The translations under genes were made by a program, and so were the position numbers. A stretch of 64,000 nucleotides of DNA from Maribacter arcticus (GTDB taxonomy: Bacteria > Bacteroidota > Bacteroidia > Flavobacteriales > Flavobacteriaceae). Positions 36,248-46,598 of the stretch are shown here, piece by piece (the stretch's first letter is position 1; the number at the start of each line of letters is the position of its first letter). The stretch spans positions 310,001-374,000 of the forward strand of contig NZ_FUYL01000003.1 in assembly GCF_900167935.1 (NCBI RefSeq). Direction: 5' to 3'. The notes under the pieces were generated by a model. That model was not told where the DNA came from. It did no database searches and saw only the letters and a program-made list of their open reading frames with translations.

Positions 36248-36349
36248 ATCTTAATTTTTAATTATTGAGCAAATATAAATTTTTTAGAGGTCATAGTTTA
36301 CATCTGACACAACTTTGTTGTTTTCAAAAAATTGTAACTTTCCCTTGCT

Positions 36350-37375
36350 ATGAAATCACCACTTTTACAATTTACTTCTAACGGCATTTATTGCGAAAAG
36401 GCCAGGGTTTACCTTGACCCTTGGAAGCCTGTTGACAAAGCCATTATATCTCATGGTCATGCAGACCATAGCCGATATGGGCATAAAAATTATATTACCC
36501 ATCACAGAAATGTTCCCATCATTTCTCATCGATTAGGAGATATTAATGTTATTGGCAAAGAATGGGGAGAAACTTTTGTCATAAACAACGTAAAATTTAG
36601 TCTGCACCCTGCTGGGCATATCATTGGTTCTTCACAGATTAGAGTTGAACATAAGGGTGAGGTATGGGTATTTTCTGGTGATTACAAAACAGAAAATGAT
36701 GGTATTTCAACTCCTTATGAACCTATTAAATGTGATACGTTCATAACCGAATGTACCTTCGGGTTACCCGCTTTTAAATGGACGTCACAGGTTGAAGTTT
36801 TCGAGAATATAAATAATTGGTGGGCTGAAAATAGAGCTGAAGGAAAAACTTCTATTTTATTCGGATATAGTTTAGGTAAGGCACAACGTCTTCTCAAATA
36901 CTTAAATACAGATATAGGCCAAATTTATACCCATGGCGCTATAGAAAATATGACTGAAGTATTACGGCCTTTAGTAGATTTTCCTAAAACAACACTCATC
37001 ACAAAAGACACAAAAAAAGAACAGCTATTAGGCAATATTGTATTAGCGCCACCGAGCGCACATGGCAGCACTTGGATACGTAAAATGGCACCTTACGTTA
37101 CTGCATCTGCCAGTGGGTGGATGACTTTTAGAGGAGCTAGACGTAGAAGAGCCATTGATAAAGGTTTTGTGCTAAGTGACCATTGTGATTGGACAGGATT
37201 ACTTTCGAGCATTAAAGAAACTGGGGCAGAAAAAGTGATATGCACCCATGGTTATACAGACATATTTTCTCGTTATTTAAGAGAACAAGGGTACGATGCA
37301 CGTACCGAAGCAACTCAATACGGAGAGGAAGAAACAGAAGCAGCATTAGCTTCAAAATCTACCGTAACAGCATGA
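36350..37375 (+). CDS. ligase-associated DNA exonuclease (metallo-beta-lactamase fold)
   Basis: 341 residues. Metallo-beta-lactamase/beta-CASP family: metal motif HGHADH (35-40), 'HPAGHIIGSSQIRVE', 'VFSGDYK', and 'LSDHCDWTGLLSSIKETGAE' near the end. It belongs to the branch found with bacterial ATP-dependent ligases and predicted to trim DNA ends. First of four plus-strand genes; the ligase ATG overlaps its stop by four bases (ATGA). Starts at 36350, after a near-consensus TAACTTTC box about 10-20 bases upstream. Confidence 0.9.
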   Translation: MKSPLLQFTSNGIYCEKARVYLDPWKPVDKAIISHGHADHSRYGHKNYITHHRNVPIISHRLGDINVIGKEWGETFVINNVKFSLHPAGHIIGSSQIRVEHKGEVWVFSGDYKTENDGISTPYEPIKCDTFITECTFGLPAFKWTSQVEVFENINNWWAENRAEGKTSILFGYSLGKAQRLLKYLNTDIGQIYTHGAIENMTEVLRPLVDFPKTTLITKDTKKEQLLGNIVLAPPSAHGSTWIRKMAPYVTASASGWMTFRGARRRRAIDKGFVLSDHCDWTGLLSSIKETGAEKVICTHGYTDIFSRYLREQGYDARTEATQYGEEETEAALASKSTVTA

Positions 37376-38982
37376 AAAGTTTTGCCCTCCTCATAAAAGC
37401 TCTAGATAGCACTAACAAAACAATTGTAAAGGTTCAAGCATTGACAGATTATTTTTTAAATGCAAGCGATGTCGATAAGGTGTGGACCATTGCTATTCTG
37501 TCTCACCGTAGGCCACCGAGACCTGTCAATACAACCTTATTGAGAGAATGGGCATCTGACCTTGCGAATATTCCTCTTTGGCTTTTTGAAGAAAGCTATC
37601 ACATAGTTGGTGACCTAGCGGAAACTATAGCTTTAGTAATACCTACGGCACAACAATCATCAGAGAAAAGCTTAACAAGGTTTCTTGAGGAAATGATTGC
37701 ACTCAAGAAAAAATCTGAAGAGGACAAAAAATCTTATTTATATGAAAACTGGAAAATTCTTAATTACTACGAACGTTTCGTTTTTACCAAATTGATAACG
37801 GGTGGTTTTAGAATTGGAGTAAGTCAAAAACTAATGACAAGAGCTTTAGCGAAAGCCACTGAAATAGATGAAGATATTTTAGCCTACAAATTAATGGGAA
37901 ATTGGGACCCAAATAGTATCACTTTTCAACAATTGGTGCTTGAAGAAAATAAAAGTGATTATCTCTCAAAGCCGTATCCGTTCTACTTAGCCTACGCCAT
38001 AGAGGGCGCGCCTCAAAATTTAGGAAATGTATCAGATTGGTCTGCAGAACACAAATGGGACGGTATACGCTCTCAAGTGATTCTAAGAAATGATGAATTG
38101 TTCGTGTGGAGTCGTGGTGAAGAATTAGTAACCGATAAATATCCCGAATTCGAAAAATTCATTGGCACTATACCATCCGGCACTGTAATCGATGGCGAAA
38201 TTTTATCATTTCCAAAAGGCAGTATTGGCACCTTTAATGATTTACAAACTAGAATAGGGCGTAAAACTGTTTCAGCAGCATTAGTGAAAAAAGTCCCTGT
38301 AATCTTAAAAGCATATGACCTTTTAGAATGGGAAGGAAAAGATATTAGAAAGCTACCGTTCATAGAGCGTAGAAAATTATTAGAGCAGCTTTTTTCTATG
38401 GTCACTAAGGAGAACCGAATTGAAATACCCCTGTATCTTTCAGAAAATATGTATTTTTCAACTTGGGAAGAAGTAGCTCAAGAACGGGAAAAATCAAGAG
38501 AAAAACATAGTGAAGGTCTAATGCTAAAACGCAAAGACTCTCCGTATTTAGTAGGCCGTAAAAAAGGGGACTGGTGGAAATGGAAAGTAGATCCACTAAC
38601 TGTTGATGCTGTACTCACCTATGCCATGCGTGGTCATGGTAGGCGAAGTAATCTTTTTACCGATTACACATTTGCCCTTTGGAAAGAAGAGGATAATGGG
38701 GAAAAAGAATTGGTCACGTTTGCAAAAGCCTATTCTGGTCTTACCGATACTGAATTTAGAAAATTAGATGCATGGATAAAAAAAAATACTTTAGAACGAT
38801 TCGGACCAGTACGAAGTGTTACTCCGCACCATGTTTTTGAAATAGCTTTTGAAGGTATTGCGTTATCAAAACGTCATAAAAGTGGGATTGCTACGCGATT
38901 TCCAAGAATGTTACACTGGCGAAAAGACAAAAATATTCATGAAGCGAATTCACTAGATGATTTAAAAGCCTTAATTCCCTAA
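37372..38982 (+). CDS. ATP-dependent DNA ligase of the ligase-associated damage response
   Basis: 536 residues from the ATG at 37372; the frame is open further upstream but that part overlaps the exonuclease and is not conserved. The N-terminal DNA-binding domain covers about 1-200. The nucleotidyltransferase core has the catalytic KWDGIR with Lys228. 'IDGEILSF', 'SEGLMLKRKDSPY' and 'WWKWKVDPLTVDAVL' are the later nucleotidyltransferase motifs. An OB domain lies at the C-terminus. It seals nicks using ATP, unlike the housekeeping NAD-dependent LigA. No Ku gene is adjacent, so it differs from the LigD end-joining system. The stop overlaps the helicase start by one base. Confidence 0.93.
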   Translation: MKSFALLIKALDSTNKTIVKVQALTDYFLNASDVDKVWTIAILSHRRPPRPVNTTLLREWASDLANIPLWLFEESYHIVGDLAETIALVIPTAQQSSEKSLTRFLEEMIALKKKSEEDKKSYLYENWKILNYYERFVFTKLITGGFRIGVSQKLMTRALAKATEIDEDILAYKLMGNWDPNSITFQQLVLEENKSDYLSKPYPFYLAYAIEGAPQNLGNVSDWSAEHKWDGIRSQVILRNDELFVWSRGEELVTDKYPEFEKFIGTIPSGTVIDGEILSFPKGSIGTFNDLQTRIGRKTVSAALVKKVPVILKAYDLLEWEGKDIRKLPFIERRKLLEQLFSMVTKENRIEIPLYLSENMYFSTWEEVAQEREKSREKHSEGLMLKRKDSPYLVGRKKGDWWKWKVDPLTVDAVLTYAMRGHGRRSNLFTDYTFALWKEEDNGEKELVTFAKAYSGLTDTEFRKLDAWIKKNTLERFGPVRSVTPHHVFEIAFEGIALSKRHKSGIATRFPRMLHWRKDKNIHEANSLDDLKALIP

Positions 38983-41450
38983 TGAATAGAGAGGAGCTTT
39001 TCAATATCGCAGAAAATTGGTTTCAAGAACAGCAATGGAAACCGTTTAAATTCCAAAAAGATACTTGGAAGGCTTTTTTACAGAGTAAAAATGGACTTCT
39101 AAATGCACCTACTGGTAGTGGTAAAACATACGCGCTTTGGTTTCCTATTGTGTTAAACTACATTAAGAAAAATCCAGATTATAAGACTAAACATAAAAAA
39201 GGTTTAAAAGCTATTTGGATAACTCCTTTAAGAGCACTATCGCAAGAAATAAAACAGTCTGCAGAACGTGTAACTTCAGATTTAGGAACTCAAATGACCG
39301 TCGGCATACGCTCGGGAGATACAACTACAAAGGAACGAGTCCAACAGAAAAAACAAATGCCCGACCTTCTAATTACTACTCCAGAAAGCCTACAATTGTT
39401 AATAGCCACTAAGGGATATGATAAAATTTTCAAAGACTGCTCAGCTATCGTAGTAGATGAGTGGCATGAAATTTTAGGTACCAAACGAGGAGTACAAATG
39501 GAATTGGCATTATCTCGAATAAAAACCATTTCAAGCGAATTACGCATCTGGGGCATATCTGCAACCATTGGTAATTTGGAACAAGCACGAGATGTTCTAT
39601 TAGGTCCCGAGTCAAAAGCCCTGAAAAATTCGGTATTGATTAAAGCGAACATCAATAAAAAAATCACGGTTAAAAGTATTATTCCAAAGAAAATGGAAAC
39701 TTTTCCCTGGCGAGGTCATTTAGGACTTCACTTATTGGAAGATGTTATCCCTATCATCAATAATAGCAAAACCACATTACTGTTTACCAACACCCGTAGC
39801 CAATGTGAAATTTGGTTTCAGAAAATATTAGAAAAACACCCTGAATATGCCGGTGAAATGGCAATGCATCATGGTAGCATCAATAAAGAAACTAGGGTTT
39901 GGGTAGAAAATGCCATTAGAAATGAAGGTTTAAAAGCCGTGGTATGCACCTCAAGTTTAGACTTGGGTGTTGATTTTGCCCCAGTAGAAACCGTTATACA
40001 AATTGGTGGGCCAAAGGGTGTTGCGCGTTTTTTACAACGTGCTGGGCGTAGTGGTCATCAACCTGGTAAAGAAAGTATAATTCATTTTTTACCCACCCAT
40101 TCCATTGAGCTTATTGAAGCTTCCGCGCTGCAAAAAGCTGTTAAACAAAATACAGTAGAAGACCGCATGCCGCACCTTAACAGCTATGATGTGCTTTTGC
40201 AGTATTTGACCACATTGGCAATTTCAAACGGGTTTTACCCTGATGAAATTTATAAGGAAATAAAACAAACATTTTGTTACCAAGCCATATCTGATGACCA
40301 ATGGCGATGGTTATTGAACTTTTTGGTTATGGGAAGCCAGAGTTTACAATCGTATGACGAATACAAAAAAGTAGAGGTAGAAAGCGATGGTAAGTTCACG
40401 GTAACCAACCGTGGTGTAGCGATGCGACATCGATTCCAAATCGGTACCATTGTGGGCGATGTCAATTTAGCCGTAAAATACCAAAAAGGAGGGTACATAG
40501 GTTCTATTGAAGAGTTCTTTATCTCTAAATTAAACAAGGGCGATGTTTTCACCTTTGCAGGCAGAAATCTGGAGTTTATAAGAATTAAGGAAATGACCGT
40601 ACAGGTTAAAAACTCCACTAAAAAAACCAATAAAATCTCTAGCTGGATGGGGAGTCGTCTAACCCTATCAGCACAAATGTCAGAATTACTAAGAAACGAA
40701 TTGTACAGTTCTAGCGAACCATTAGAAAATCAGTCCGCTGAAATTCGTGCTTTAGCGCCACTTTTTGTTCGTCAGCGAAGAGAAAGTATTGTGCCTAAAC
40801 CTTCTGAATTTTTAATTGAAACATTTAAAACACGAGATGGGTATCACCACCTATTCTATCCTTTTGAAGGTCGATTTGTTCATGAAGCAATGGGTAGCCT
40901 TTTAGGGTATCGCATAAGTTTGCTTTCGCCAATCACTTTTTCATTGGCGTTCAATGATTACGGTTTTGAATTATTATCAGACCAACTGATAGATATTCAG
41001 CAAGTTCTGGACAATGATCTGTTTACTATAGATTTCATGTTAGATGATTTACAGAAAAGTCTCAATGCTACAGAAATGGCACGACGTAGGTTTAGAGATG
41101 TTGCCATTATCAGCGGAATGGTTTTTACCGGCTACCCTAAAAAAGGTATTAAGATGAAGCATTTACAAAGCAGCTCTCAATTACTATTCGATGTATTTCG
41201 AGATTATGAACCCGACAACTTACTTTTTCAACAAGCGTTTACTGAAACCTTCGAACATCAATTAGAAGAAGACCGTTTACGTCTTTCATTAGAACGTATT
41301 GCTACCCAAGATATGGTATGGAAACAATGTGAAAAGGCTACTCCTTTTTCTTTTCCATTGATTACAGACCGGATGAGTCGAGAAAAATTATCGAGCGAAA
41401 AATTAGCAGACCGTATTAAAAAAATGGCTGCTCTTTTGATGAAGAAATAG
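38982..41450 (+). CDS. ligase-associated Lhr-like DEXH helicase
   Basis: 822 residues, the short Lhr core form. Helicase motifs: NAPTGSGKT (41-49), 'WITPLRALSQEI', 'LLITTPESLQLL', 'IVVDEWHEIL', 'WGISATIG', 'LLFTNTRSQCE', 'CTSSLDLGVDF' and 'QRAGRSGHQPG'. The C-terminal winged-helix and beta domains of the Lhr type follow. It should translocate 3' to 5' on single-stranded DNA and unwind hybrids. It starts one base before the ligase stop ends (TAATG), third in the operon. Confidence 0.93.
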   Translation: MNREELFNIAENWFQEQQWKPFKFQKDTWKAFLQSKNGLLNAPTGSGKTYALWFPIVLNYIKKNPDYKTKHKKGLKAIWITPLRALSQEIKQSAERVTSDLGTQMTVGIRSGDTTTKERVQQKKQMPDLLITTPESLQLLIATKGYDKIFKDCSAIVVDEWHEILGTKRGVQMELALSRIKTISSELRIWGISATIGNLEQARDVLLGPESKALKNSVLIKANINKKITVKSIIPKKMETFPWRGHLGLHLLEDVIPIINNSKTTLLFTNTRSQCEIWFQKILEKHPEYAGEMAMHHGSINKETRVWVENAIRNEGLKAVVCTSSLDLGVDFAPVETVIQIGGPKGVARFLQRAGRSGHQPGKESIIHFLPTHSIELIEASALQKAVKQNTVEDRMPHLNSYDVLLQYLTTLAISNGFYPDEIYKEIKQTFCYQAISDDQWRWLLNFLVMGSQSLQSYDEYKKVEVESDGKFTVTNRGVAMRHRFQIGTIVGDVNLAVKYQKGGYIGSIEEFFISKLNKGDVFTFAGRNLEFIRIKEMTVQVKNSTKKTNKISSWMGSRLTLSAQMSELLRNELYSSSEPLENQSAEIRALAPLFVRQRRESIVPKPSEFLIETFKTRDGYHHLFYPFEGRFVHEAMGSLLGYRISLLSPITFSLAFNDYGFELLSDQLIDIQQVLDNDLFTIDFMLDDLQKSLNATEMARRRFRDVAIISGMVFTGYPKKGIKMKHLQSSSQLLFDVFRDYEPDNLLFQQAFTETFEHQLEEDRLRLSLERIATQDMVWKQCEKATPFSFPLITDRMSREKLSSEKLADRIKKMAALLMKK

Positions 41451-41463
41451 GTAATTTTGTTTT

Positions 41464-42144
41464 ATGACCCACCCCATTCAGCTTCAAGGCCAATCTTTTC
41501 AAATGCATTTCTCGGGTGCACTTTTTTGGGTAGAGAAATCGATGCTGTTAATTAGTGATGTTCATTTGGGTAAGATTTCACATTTTAGAAAATATGGGGC
41601 TGCAGTACCACAAAATGCGGTTCAGCAAAATTTTGAAGCAATGACCATGGCAATAGAATTTTTTAAGCCAACAAAAGTGGTTTTTCTGGGAGATTTATTC
41701 CATTCATCCTTAAATAAAGAATGGGAACTTTTTGAAAATTGGGTAAATACAATAACCTCAGAAATGATACTAGTTAGTGGCAACCATGATATTATTTCAC
41801 CATTGAAATATGAGGATATACATATAACGGTAATTTCTGAGTTAGTTTTAGATTCCTTTTTATTGACCCATCACCCAGAAGAACGAGACGGATTTTTTAA
41901 TTTTTCTGGTCATATTCATCCCGCAATAAAATTAAGCGGATTAGGACGACAATCGGTAAGATTACCCTGTTTTTATAAAACGGAATCTCAAATGATTCTT
42001 CCTGCTTTTGGAGAATTTACCGGCACCTATACCCTAGAACCTTGTGATGGATGTGAAGTTTTTGCTCTTTTAGGCGATTCAGTACTTCCTGTTCCAATCA
42101 AAGAAGTGAAAAAGAAGCGCTCTTTTCGAAAAAAGTCCATTTAA
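41464..42144 (+). CDS. pdeM: ligase-associated metallophosphoesterase PdeM
   Basis: 226 residues. Calcineurin-type phosphoesterase motifs in order: 'ISDVHLGKISHFRKYG' (30-45), 'FLGDLFHS', 'LVSGNHD', 'LLTHHPEE' and 'SGHIHPAIKL'. Predicted Mn-dependent DNA endonuclease or phosphodiesterase, last of the four-gene ligase-associated group. 13 bases after the helicase stop. The C-terminal Lys/Arg-rich tail (KKRSFRKKSI) may contact DNA. Confidence 0.9.
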   Translation: MTHPIQLQGQSFQMHFSGALFWVEKSMLLISDVHLGKISHFRKYGAAVPQNAVQQNFEAMTMAIEFFKPTKVVFLGDLFHSSLNKEWELFENWVNTITSEMILVSGNHDIISPLKYEDIHITVISELVLDSFLLTHHPEERDGFFNFSGHIHPAIKLSGLGRQSVRLPCFYKTESQMILPAFGEFTGTYTLEPCDGCEVFALLGDSVLPVPIKEVKKKRSFRKKSI

Positions 42145-42193
42145 TTTTGCAAAAAATTCTTTTCTTTAATTTATCATACTAGCTTTAAGCATT

Positions 42194-42997
42194 ATGAAGA
42201 AAAAGCTATCCATTTTAAACCTAATGTCGGTTATTTTAGTAATCGCCGTAAATTATATTTCTCAGATAATGGAGTTTAATGGCACCACTATTGGTGAAAT
42301 TAGCTCAAGGTATGTAAACCTGTTTACGCCCGCTAGCTATGCCTTTGCTATTTGGGGAATCATATTTTTAGCATTATTGGCTTATGGTATATTTCAGGCT
42401 CGCAGAGCCTTTTTTAGTGAAAAAGAAAGCCTATTCATAGAACAGACAGGCTACTGGTTCGTTTTGGCCAATATTTTAAATTGTTGTTGGGTATTTGCCT
42501 TTGTTTATAACTATACTGGGCTTTCGGTACTTATCATGTTCGGTATTCTAATTTCACTTATTAAGATTATTTTAAACACTAATATGGAACGTTGGGACGC
42601 TCCCATTTCTACGATAGCATTCGTTTGGTGGCCCATTTGTATCTATAGCGGATGGATTTCTGTCGCTTCCATTGCAAATATTTCAGCATACTTAAGTAAA
42701 CTTAATTGGAATGGTGGTATACTTTCTGAACAAGCTTGGACAATTGGTATGATTGTAGTGGCAATAATTCTCAATTTATTGATGATTTGGAAAAGGAATA
42801 TGCGTGAATTTGCACTGGTTGGTATTTGGGCTTTGTTTGCCATATATATTAGACATGAAGGCTCCTATAATTCTATAGCATACACTGCTTTAATTGGGTG
42901 TATTATTCTTTTTCTAGCTATTTCAGCACATGCCTTTAAAAACAAGGAAACGAATCCGGTTATTAAACTTCAAGAACGATTAAAACAAAAATCTTAA
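42194..42997 (+). CDS. TspO/MBR-like tryptophan-rich membrane protein
   Basis: 267 residues with eight or so membrane helices. The front half matches the tryptophan-rich sensory protein pattern ('FTPASYAFAIWGIIFLALLAYGIFQ', 'NCCWVFAFVYNYTG'), which binds tetrapyrroles or steroids in true TspO. It is much longer than TspO (about 160 residues), so it is a distant relative common in Bacteroidota. Function unknown. It follows pdeM after 49 bases on the same strand. Confidence 0.65.
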   Translation: MKKKLSILNLMSVILVIAVNYISQIMEFNGTTIGEISSRYVNLFTPASYAFAIWGIIFLALLAYGIFQARRAFFSEKESLFIEQTGYWFVLANILNCCWVFAFVYNYTGLSVLIMFGILISLIKIILNTNMERWDAPISTIAFVWWPICIYSGWISVASIANISAYLSKLNWNGGILSEQAWTIGMIVVAIILNLLMIWKRNMREFALVGIWALFAIYIRHEGSYNSIAYTALIGCIILFLAISAHAFKNKETNPVIKLQERLKQKS

Positions 42998-43204
42998 ACC
43001 ATACTTTTAATATCATTTACCCATAACAGGTATATTAAAATAGATGATTAAATGTCTTTGTATATCCTTTAGGTATTCATAATCACAGCAAAATCTCTAA
43101 CGATCTCACCTGAATCTGATCTTAATAGTTGAGCATCCTTTTTTTGGAGCAATATGTGACGCATTTTCAATAAAAATGAATCGTATCCGTTTCTTAGGTA
43201 TTCT

Positions 43205-43212
43205 TATATTTG
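43205..43212 (+). promoter_or_regulatory. -7 box of the mfd promoter
   Basis: TATATTTG, a full TAnnTTTG match, 13 bases before the TTG start of mfd, implying a leader of under ten bases. The rest of the 228-base gap (42998-43225) holds nothing else convincing. Confidence 0.55.
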
Positions 43213-43225
43213 CACAAATTTTAAA

Positions 43226-46200
43226 TTGTTGAGTCATTCTTCTATCCAACAACAGTACGGTCAGTCTCCCCAAATAGGGAAACTGCTAAATACTATTGCC
43301 GATTCTGAAAATTCGGGAACTAAAAATATCCAATTAAAAGGGCTAATCGGCTCATCGCTTTCGTTTGTTTTGGCAAATATTTTTAAGACTGTAGACCGTC
43401 CTTTTCTAGCCATATTCAATGATAAGGAAGAAGCTGCCTATTATCTTAATGATTTAGAGCGCCTAATTGGAGAAGATGATGTTCTTTTTTACCCAGGTAG
43501 TTATAGAAGACCCTATCAAATTGAAGAAACCGATAATGCCAATGTGCTTTTACGTGCCGAAGTATTAAATAGAATAAATTCTAGAAAAAAACCGGCGATA
43601 ATTGTTACTTACCCAGATGCCCTTTTTGAGAAAGTTGTTACGCGTAAAGAACTAGATAAGAATACTCTAAAAATGAAATTAGGAGACACACTCTCCTTAG
43701 ATTTTTTAAATGAAATCTTGTTTGAGTATAAATTTAAACGCGTAGATTTTGTAACCGAGCCAGGTGAATTTTCGGTACGTGGTGGTATTGTTGACGTGTA
43801 TTCCTTTTCACATGATGAACCGTATCGTATTGAATTTTTTGGTGATGAGATAGATAGCATTCGAACTTTCGATGTAGAAACACAACTTTCTAAAGAAAAG
43901 GTAAAGTCGATAACTATTGTGCCGAATATGGCCAACAAGTTCTTAACTGAAAAAAGGCAGAGCTTTTTAACCTATGTCGCATCAAAAACTTTAGTTTTTG
44001 CAAAAAACACAGATTTCCTTTATGATCGTTTAGACGATTTCTTTGAAAAGGCAAAAGAAGCTTTCACCAAACTCTCGAAAGATATTAAACATGCCGAGCC
44101 AGAAGAATTGTTTATGGGTGGTACAGAATTTAGAAAGCACCTTTCAGATTTCACTCTTTTAACCCAAGATTCTAAACGCAACTCTGAATCTCTGGTAGAG
44201 TTTCACACTAAACCTCAGCCTTCATTCAATAAGAAGTTCGACTTGCTTATCGAAAATCTTAACGGTTACCGTGAGCAAGGGTATACCAATTATATTTTTT
44301 GCGCCAGCGAACAGCAGGCAAAACGATTTCATGACATTTTTGAAGAGGTAAACGAGCAGGTTCACTATCAAATTATTGTTTTTCCATTGTTTCAAGGTTT
44401 TGTCGATGACGACCAAAAATTAGTTTGCTATACCGACCATCAAATTTTTGAACGATATCATAAGTTTCATGTAAAAAACGGTTATGCAAAAAAGCAAGCC
44501 ATTACATTAAAAGAACTAAACAAACTTGAAATAGGTGATTATGTTACTCACATTGACCATGGTATAGGTAAGTTCGGTGGACTTCAAAAAATAGATGTAG
44601 AAGGCAAAAAACAAGAAGCTATAAAACTGATGTATGGCGAGCGCGATATTTTATATGTGAGCATACATTCATTACATAAAATTTCTAAGTTTAATGGTAA
44701 GGACGGTACGCCACCAAAGATTTACAAATTAGGCTCTGGCGCATGGAAAAAAATAAAGGATAAAACAAAGAGCCGAGTCAAGAAAATTGCTTTTAACCTA
44801 ATAAAGGTATATGCAAAACGAAGACTCGAAAAAGGATTTCAATACAACCCTGATAGTTACCTACAGAACGAACTAGAAGCATCTTTTATTTATGAAGACA
44901 CGCCCGACCAAAGTACGGCTACCGAAGATGTAAAACGGGACATGGAAAGTGAGCGTCCCATGGATCGTTTAATATGTGGAGATGTAGGGTTTGGAAAAAC
45001 AGAAATTGCCATTCGCGCCGCCTTTAAAGCGGTTGATAATGGTAAACAAGTAGCCATTTTGGTGCCGACCACAATTTTGGCATTTCAACATCACCGCACT
45101 TTTACAGAACGTTTAAAAGACATGCCGGTAACGGTAGATTACTTGAACAGGTTTCGTACGGCAAAGGAGAAAAAAGATACTATAGAAAGACTAGCCGCTG
45201 GTAAGGTCGATATCATTATTGGCACACATCAGTTGGTCAACAAAAATGTGCAGTTTAAAGACCTTGGTCTTTTAATTGTAGATGAAGAACAAAAATTTGG
45301 TGTTGCCGTAAAGGATAAATTAAAATCTATTAAAGAGAATGTTGATGTACTAACGTTGACGGCAACACCAATTCCTCGTACACTTCAATTTAGCTTAATG
45401 GCTGCTCGTGACCTTTCTACCATTACGACTGCCCCACCGAATAGATATCCTATTGAAAGTCAAGTTGTGCGGTTCAATGAAGAAATAATTAGAGATGCCG
45501 TTAGTTATGAAATTGAACGAGGCGGTCAGGTTTTCTTTATTCACAATCGAATTGAAAATATTAAAGAAGTAGCAGGATTGATTCAGCGTCTGGTACCTGA
45601 TGCGAAAGTGGCTGTTGGTCACGGCCAAATGGAAGGGAAAAAATTAGAAGCCCTAATGCTAGCTTTCATGAACAGCGAATTTGATGTTCTAGTTTCTACC
45701 ACCATTGTAGAAAGTGGTTTAGACGTTACCAACGCCAACACCATTTTTATCAACAATGCCAATAATTTTGGTTTAAGCGATTTACATCAAATGAGAGGTC
45801 GTGTTGGTCGAGGCAATAAAAAAGCCTTTTGTTATTTCATAACTCCGCCTTACGAAGTAATGACAAACGATGCCCGTAAACGAATCGAAGCTCTTGAGCA
45901 ATTTACCGAATTAGGTAGTGGCTTTAATATTGCGATGAAAGACTTGGAGATTAGAGGTGCAGGAGATTTATTAGGAGGCGAACAAAGTGGTTTCATCAAC
46001 GAAATAGGTTTTGAAACTTATCAGAAAATATTAGCAGAAGCTATTGACGAACTGAAAGAAAATGAGTTTAAAGACTTGTATGACGAAGTTGAAGGTCCGC
46101 ATGAGAAAATTTTTGTCAAGGAAACACAAATCGATTCAGATTTTGAATTGCTCTTCCCAGACGATTATATTAACAATATAACAGAAAGGCTTACCTTATA

Positions 46201-46597
46201 CACTGATTTAAATCAAGTTAAGGATGAACAAGCGCTTCAAAAATTCGAAGAACAACTAGTAGACCGCTTTGGCGAATTACCTGACCAAGCTGCAGATTTA
46301 TTGAATTCTGTTCGAATAAAGTGGATTTCAAATAGCATTGGCTTGGAGAAAATTGTAATGAAACAAGGCAAAATGATTGGTTATTTCATTAGTGACCAAC
46401 AGTCAGCCTTTTATCAGACACCTACCTTTACACGTGTTTTACAATATGTACAATCGCACGCACAGCAATGTAAAATAAAAGAGAAACAAACCCGAAACGG
46501 ATTGCGTTTATTATTGGTTTTTGAAAACATACGATCTGTAGATAGGGCGTATTTGGCGCTGAAGCCATTCGAAATAAAGGAAAAACAATTTGTTTAA
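43226..46597 (+). CDS. mfd: transcription-repair coupling factor
   Basis: 1123 residues. It removes RNA polymerase stalled at lesions and recruits UvrA. UvrB-like N-terminal module: 'VLFYPGSYRRPYQIEETDNAN' and 'EFSVRGGIVDVYSFSHDEPYRIEFFGDEIDSIRTFD', both shortened here to FSVRGGIVDVYS and YRIEFFGDEIDSI. The RNA polymerase-interaction domain is at about 440-500 ('GDYVTHIDHGIGKF'). The translocase has Walker A GDVGFGKTE (585-593), VDEEQKFGV and 'ESGLDVTNANTIFI'. The C-terminal autoinhibitory TRCF domain is at about 970-1080. No ATG precedes the conserved N-terminus; TTG at 43226 or 43229 is the likely start, with the promoter just upstream. Confidence 0.95.
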   Translation: MLSHSSIQQQYGQSPQIGKLLNTIADSENSGTKNIQLKGLIGSSLSFVLANIFKTVDRPFLAIFNDKEEAAYYLNDLERLIGEDDVLFYPGSYRRPYQIEETDNANVLLRAEVLNRINSRKKPAIIVTYPDALFEKVVTRKELDKNTLKMKLGDTLSLDFLNEILFEYKFKRVDFVTEPGEFSVRGGIVDVYSFSHDEPYRIEFFGDEIDSIRTFDVETQLSKEKVKSITIVPNMANKFLTEKRQSFLTYVASKTLVFAKNTDFLYDRLDDFFEKAKEAFTKLSKDIKHAEPEELFMGGTEFRKHLSDFTLLTQDSKRNSESLVEFHTKPQPSFNKKFDLLIENLNGYREQGYTNYIFCASEQQAKRFHDIFEEVNEQVHYQIIVFPLFQGFVDDDQKLVCYTDHQIFERYHKFHVKNGYAKKQAITLKELNKLEIGDYVTHIDHGIGKFGGLQKIDVEGKKQEAIKLMYGERDILYVSIHSLHKISKFNGKDGTPPKIYKLGSGAWKKIKDKTKSRVKKIAFNLIKVYAKRRLEKGFQYNPDSYLQNELEASFIYEDTPDQSTATEDVKRDMESERPMDRLICGDVGFGKTEIAIRAAFKAVDNGKQVAILVPTTILAFQHHRTFTERLKDMPVTVDYLNRFRTAKEKKDTIERLAAGKVDIIIGTHQLVNKNVQFKDLGLLIVDEEQKFGVAVKDKLKSIKENVDVLTLTATPIPRTLQFSLMAARDLSTITTAPPNRYPIESQVVRFNEEIIRDAVSYEIERGGQVFFIHNRIENIKEVAGLIQRLVPDAKVAVGHGQMEGKKLEALMLAFMNSEFDVLVSTTIVESGLDVTNANTIFINNANNFGLSDLHQMRGRVGRGNKKAFCYFITPPYEVMTNDARKRIEALEQFTELGSGFNIAMKDLEIRGAGDLLGGEQSGFINEIGFETYQKILAEAIDELKENEFKDLYDEVEGPHEKIFVKETQIDSDFELLFPDDYINNITERLTLYTDLNQVKDEQALQKFEEQLVDRFGELPDQAADLLNSVRIKWISNSIGLEKIVMKQGKMIGYFISDQQSAFYQTPTFTRVLQYVQSHAQQCKIKEKQTRNGLRLLLVFENIRSVDRAYLALKPFEIKEKQFV

Positions 46598-46598
46598 A

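Noticed and set aside
43069-43164. 31-codon minus-strand frame in the gap before mfd
   Set aside because: Starts with ATG and reads like protein, but is too short, has no neighbours or terminator, and matches nothing I recognise.
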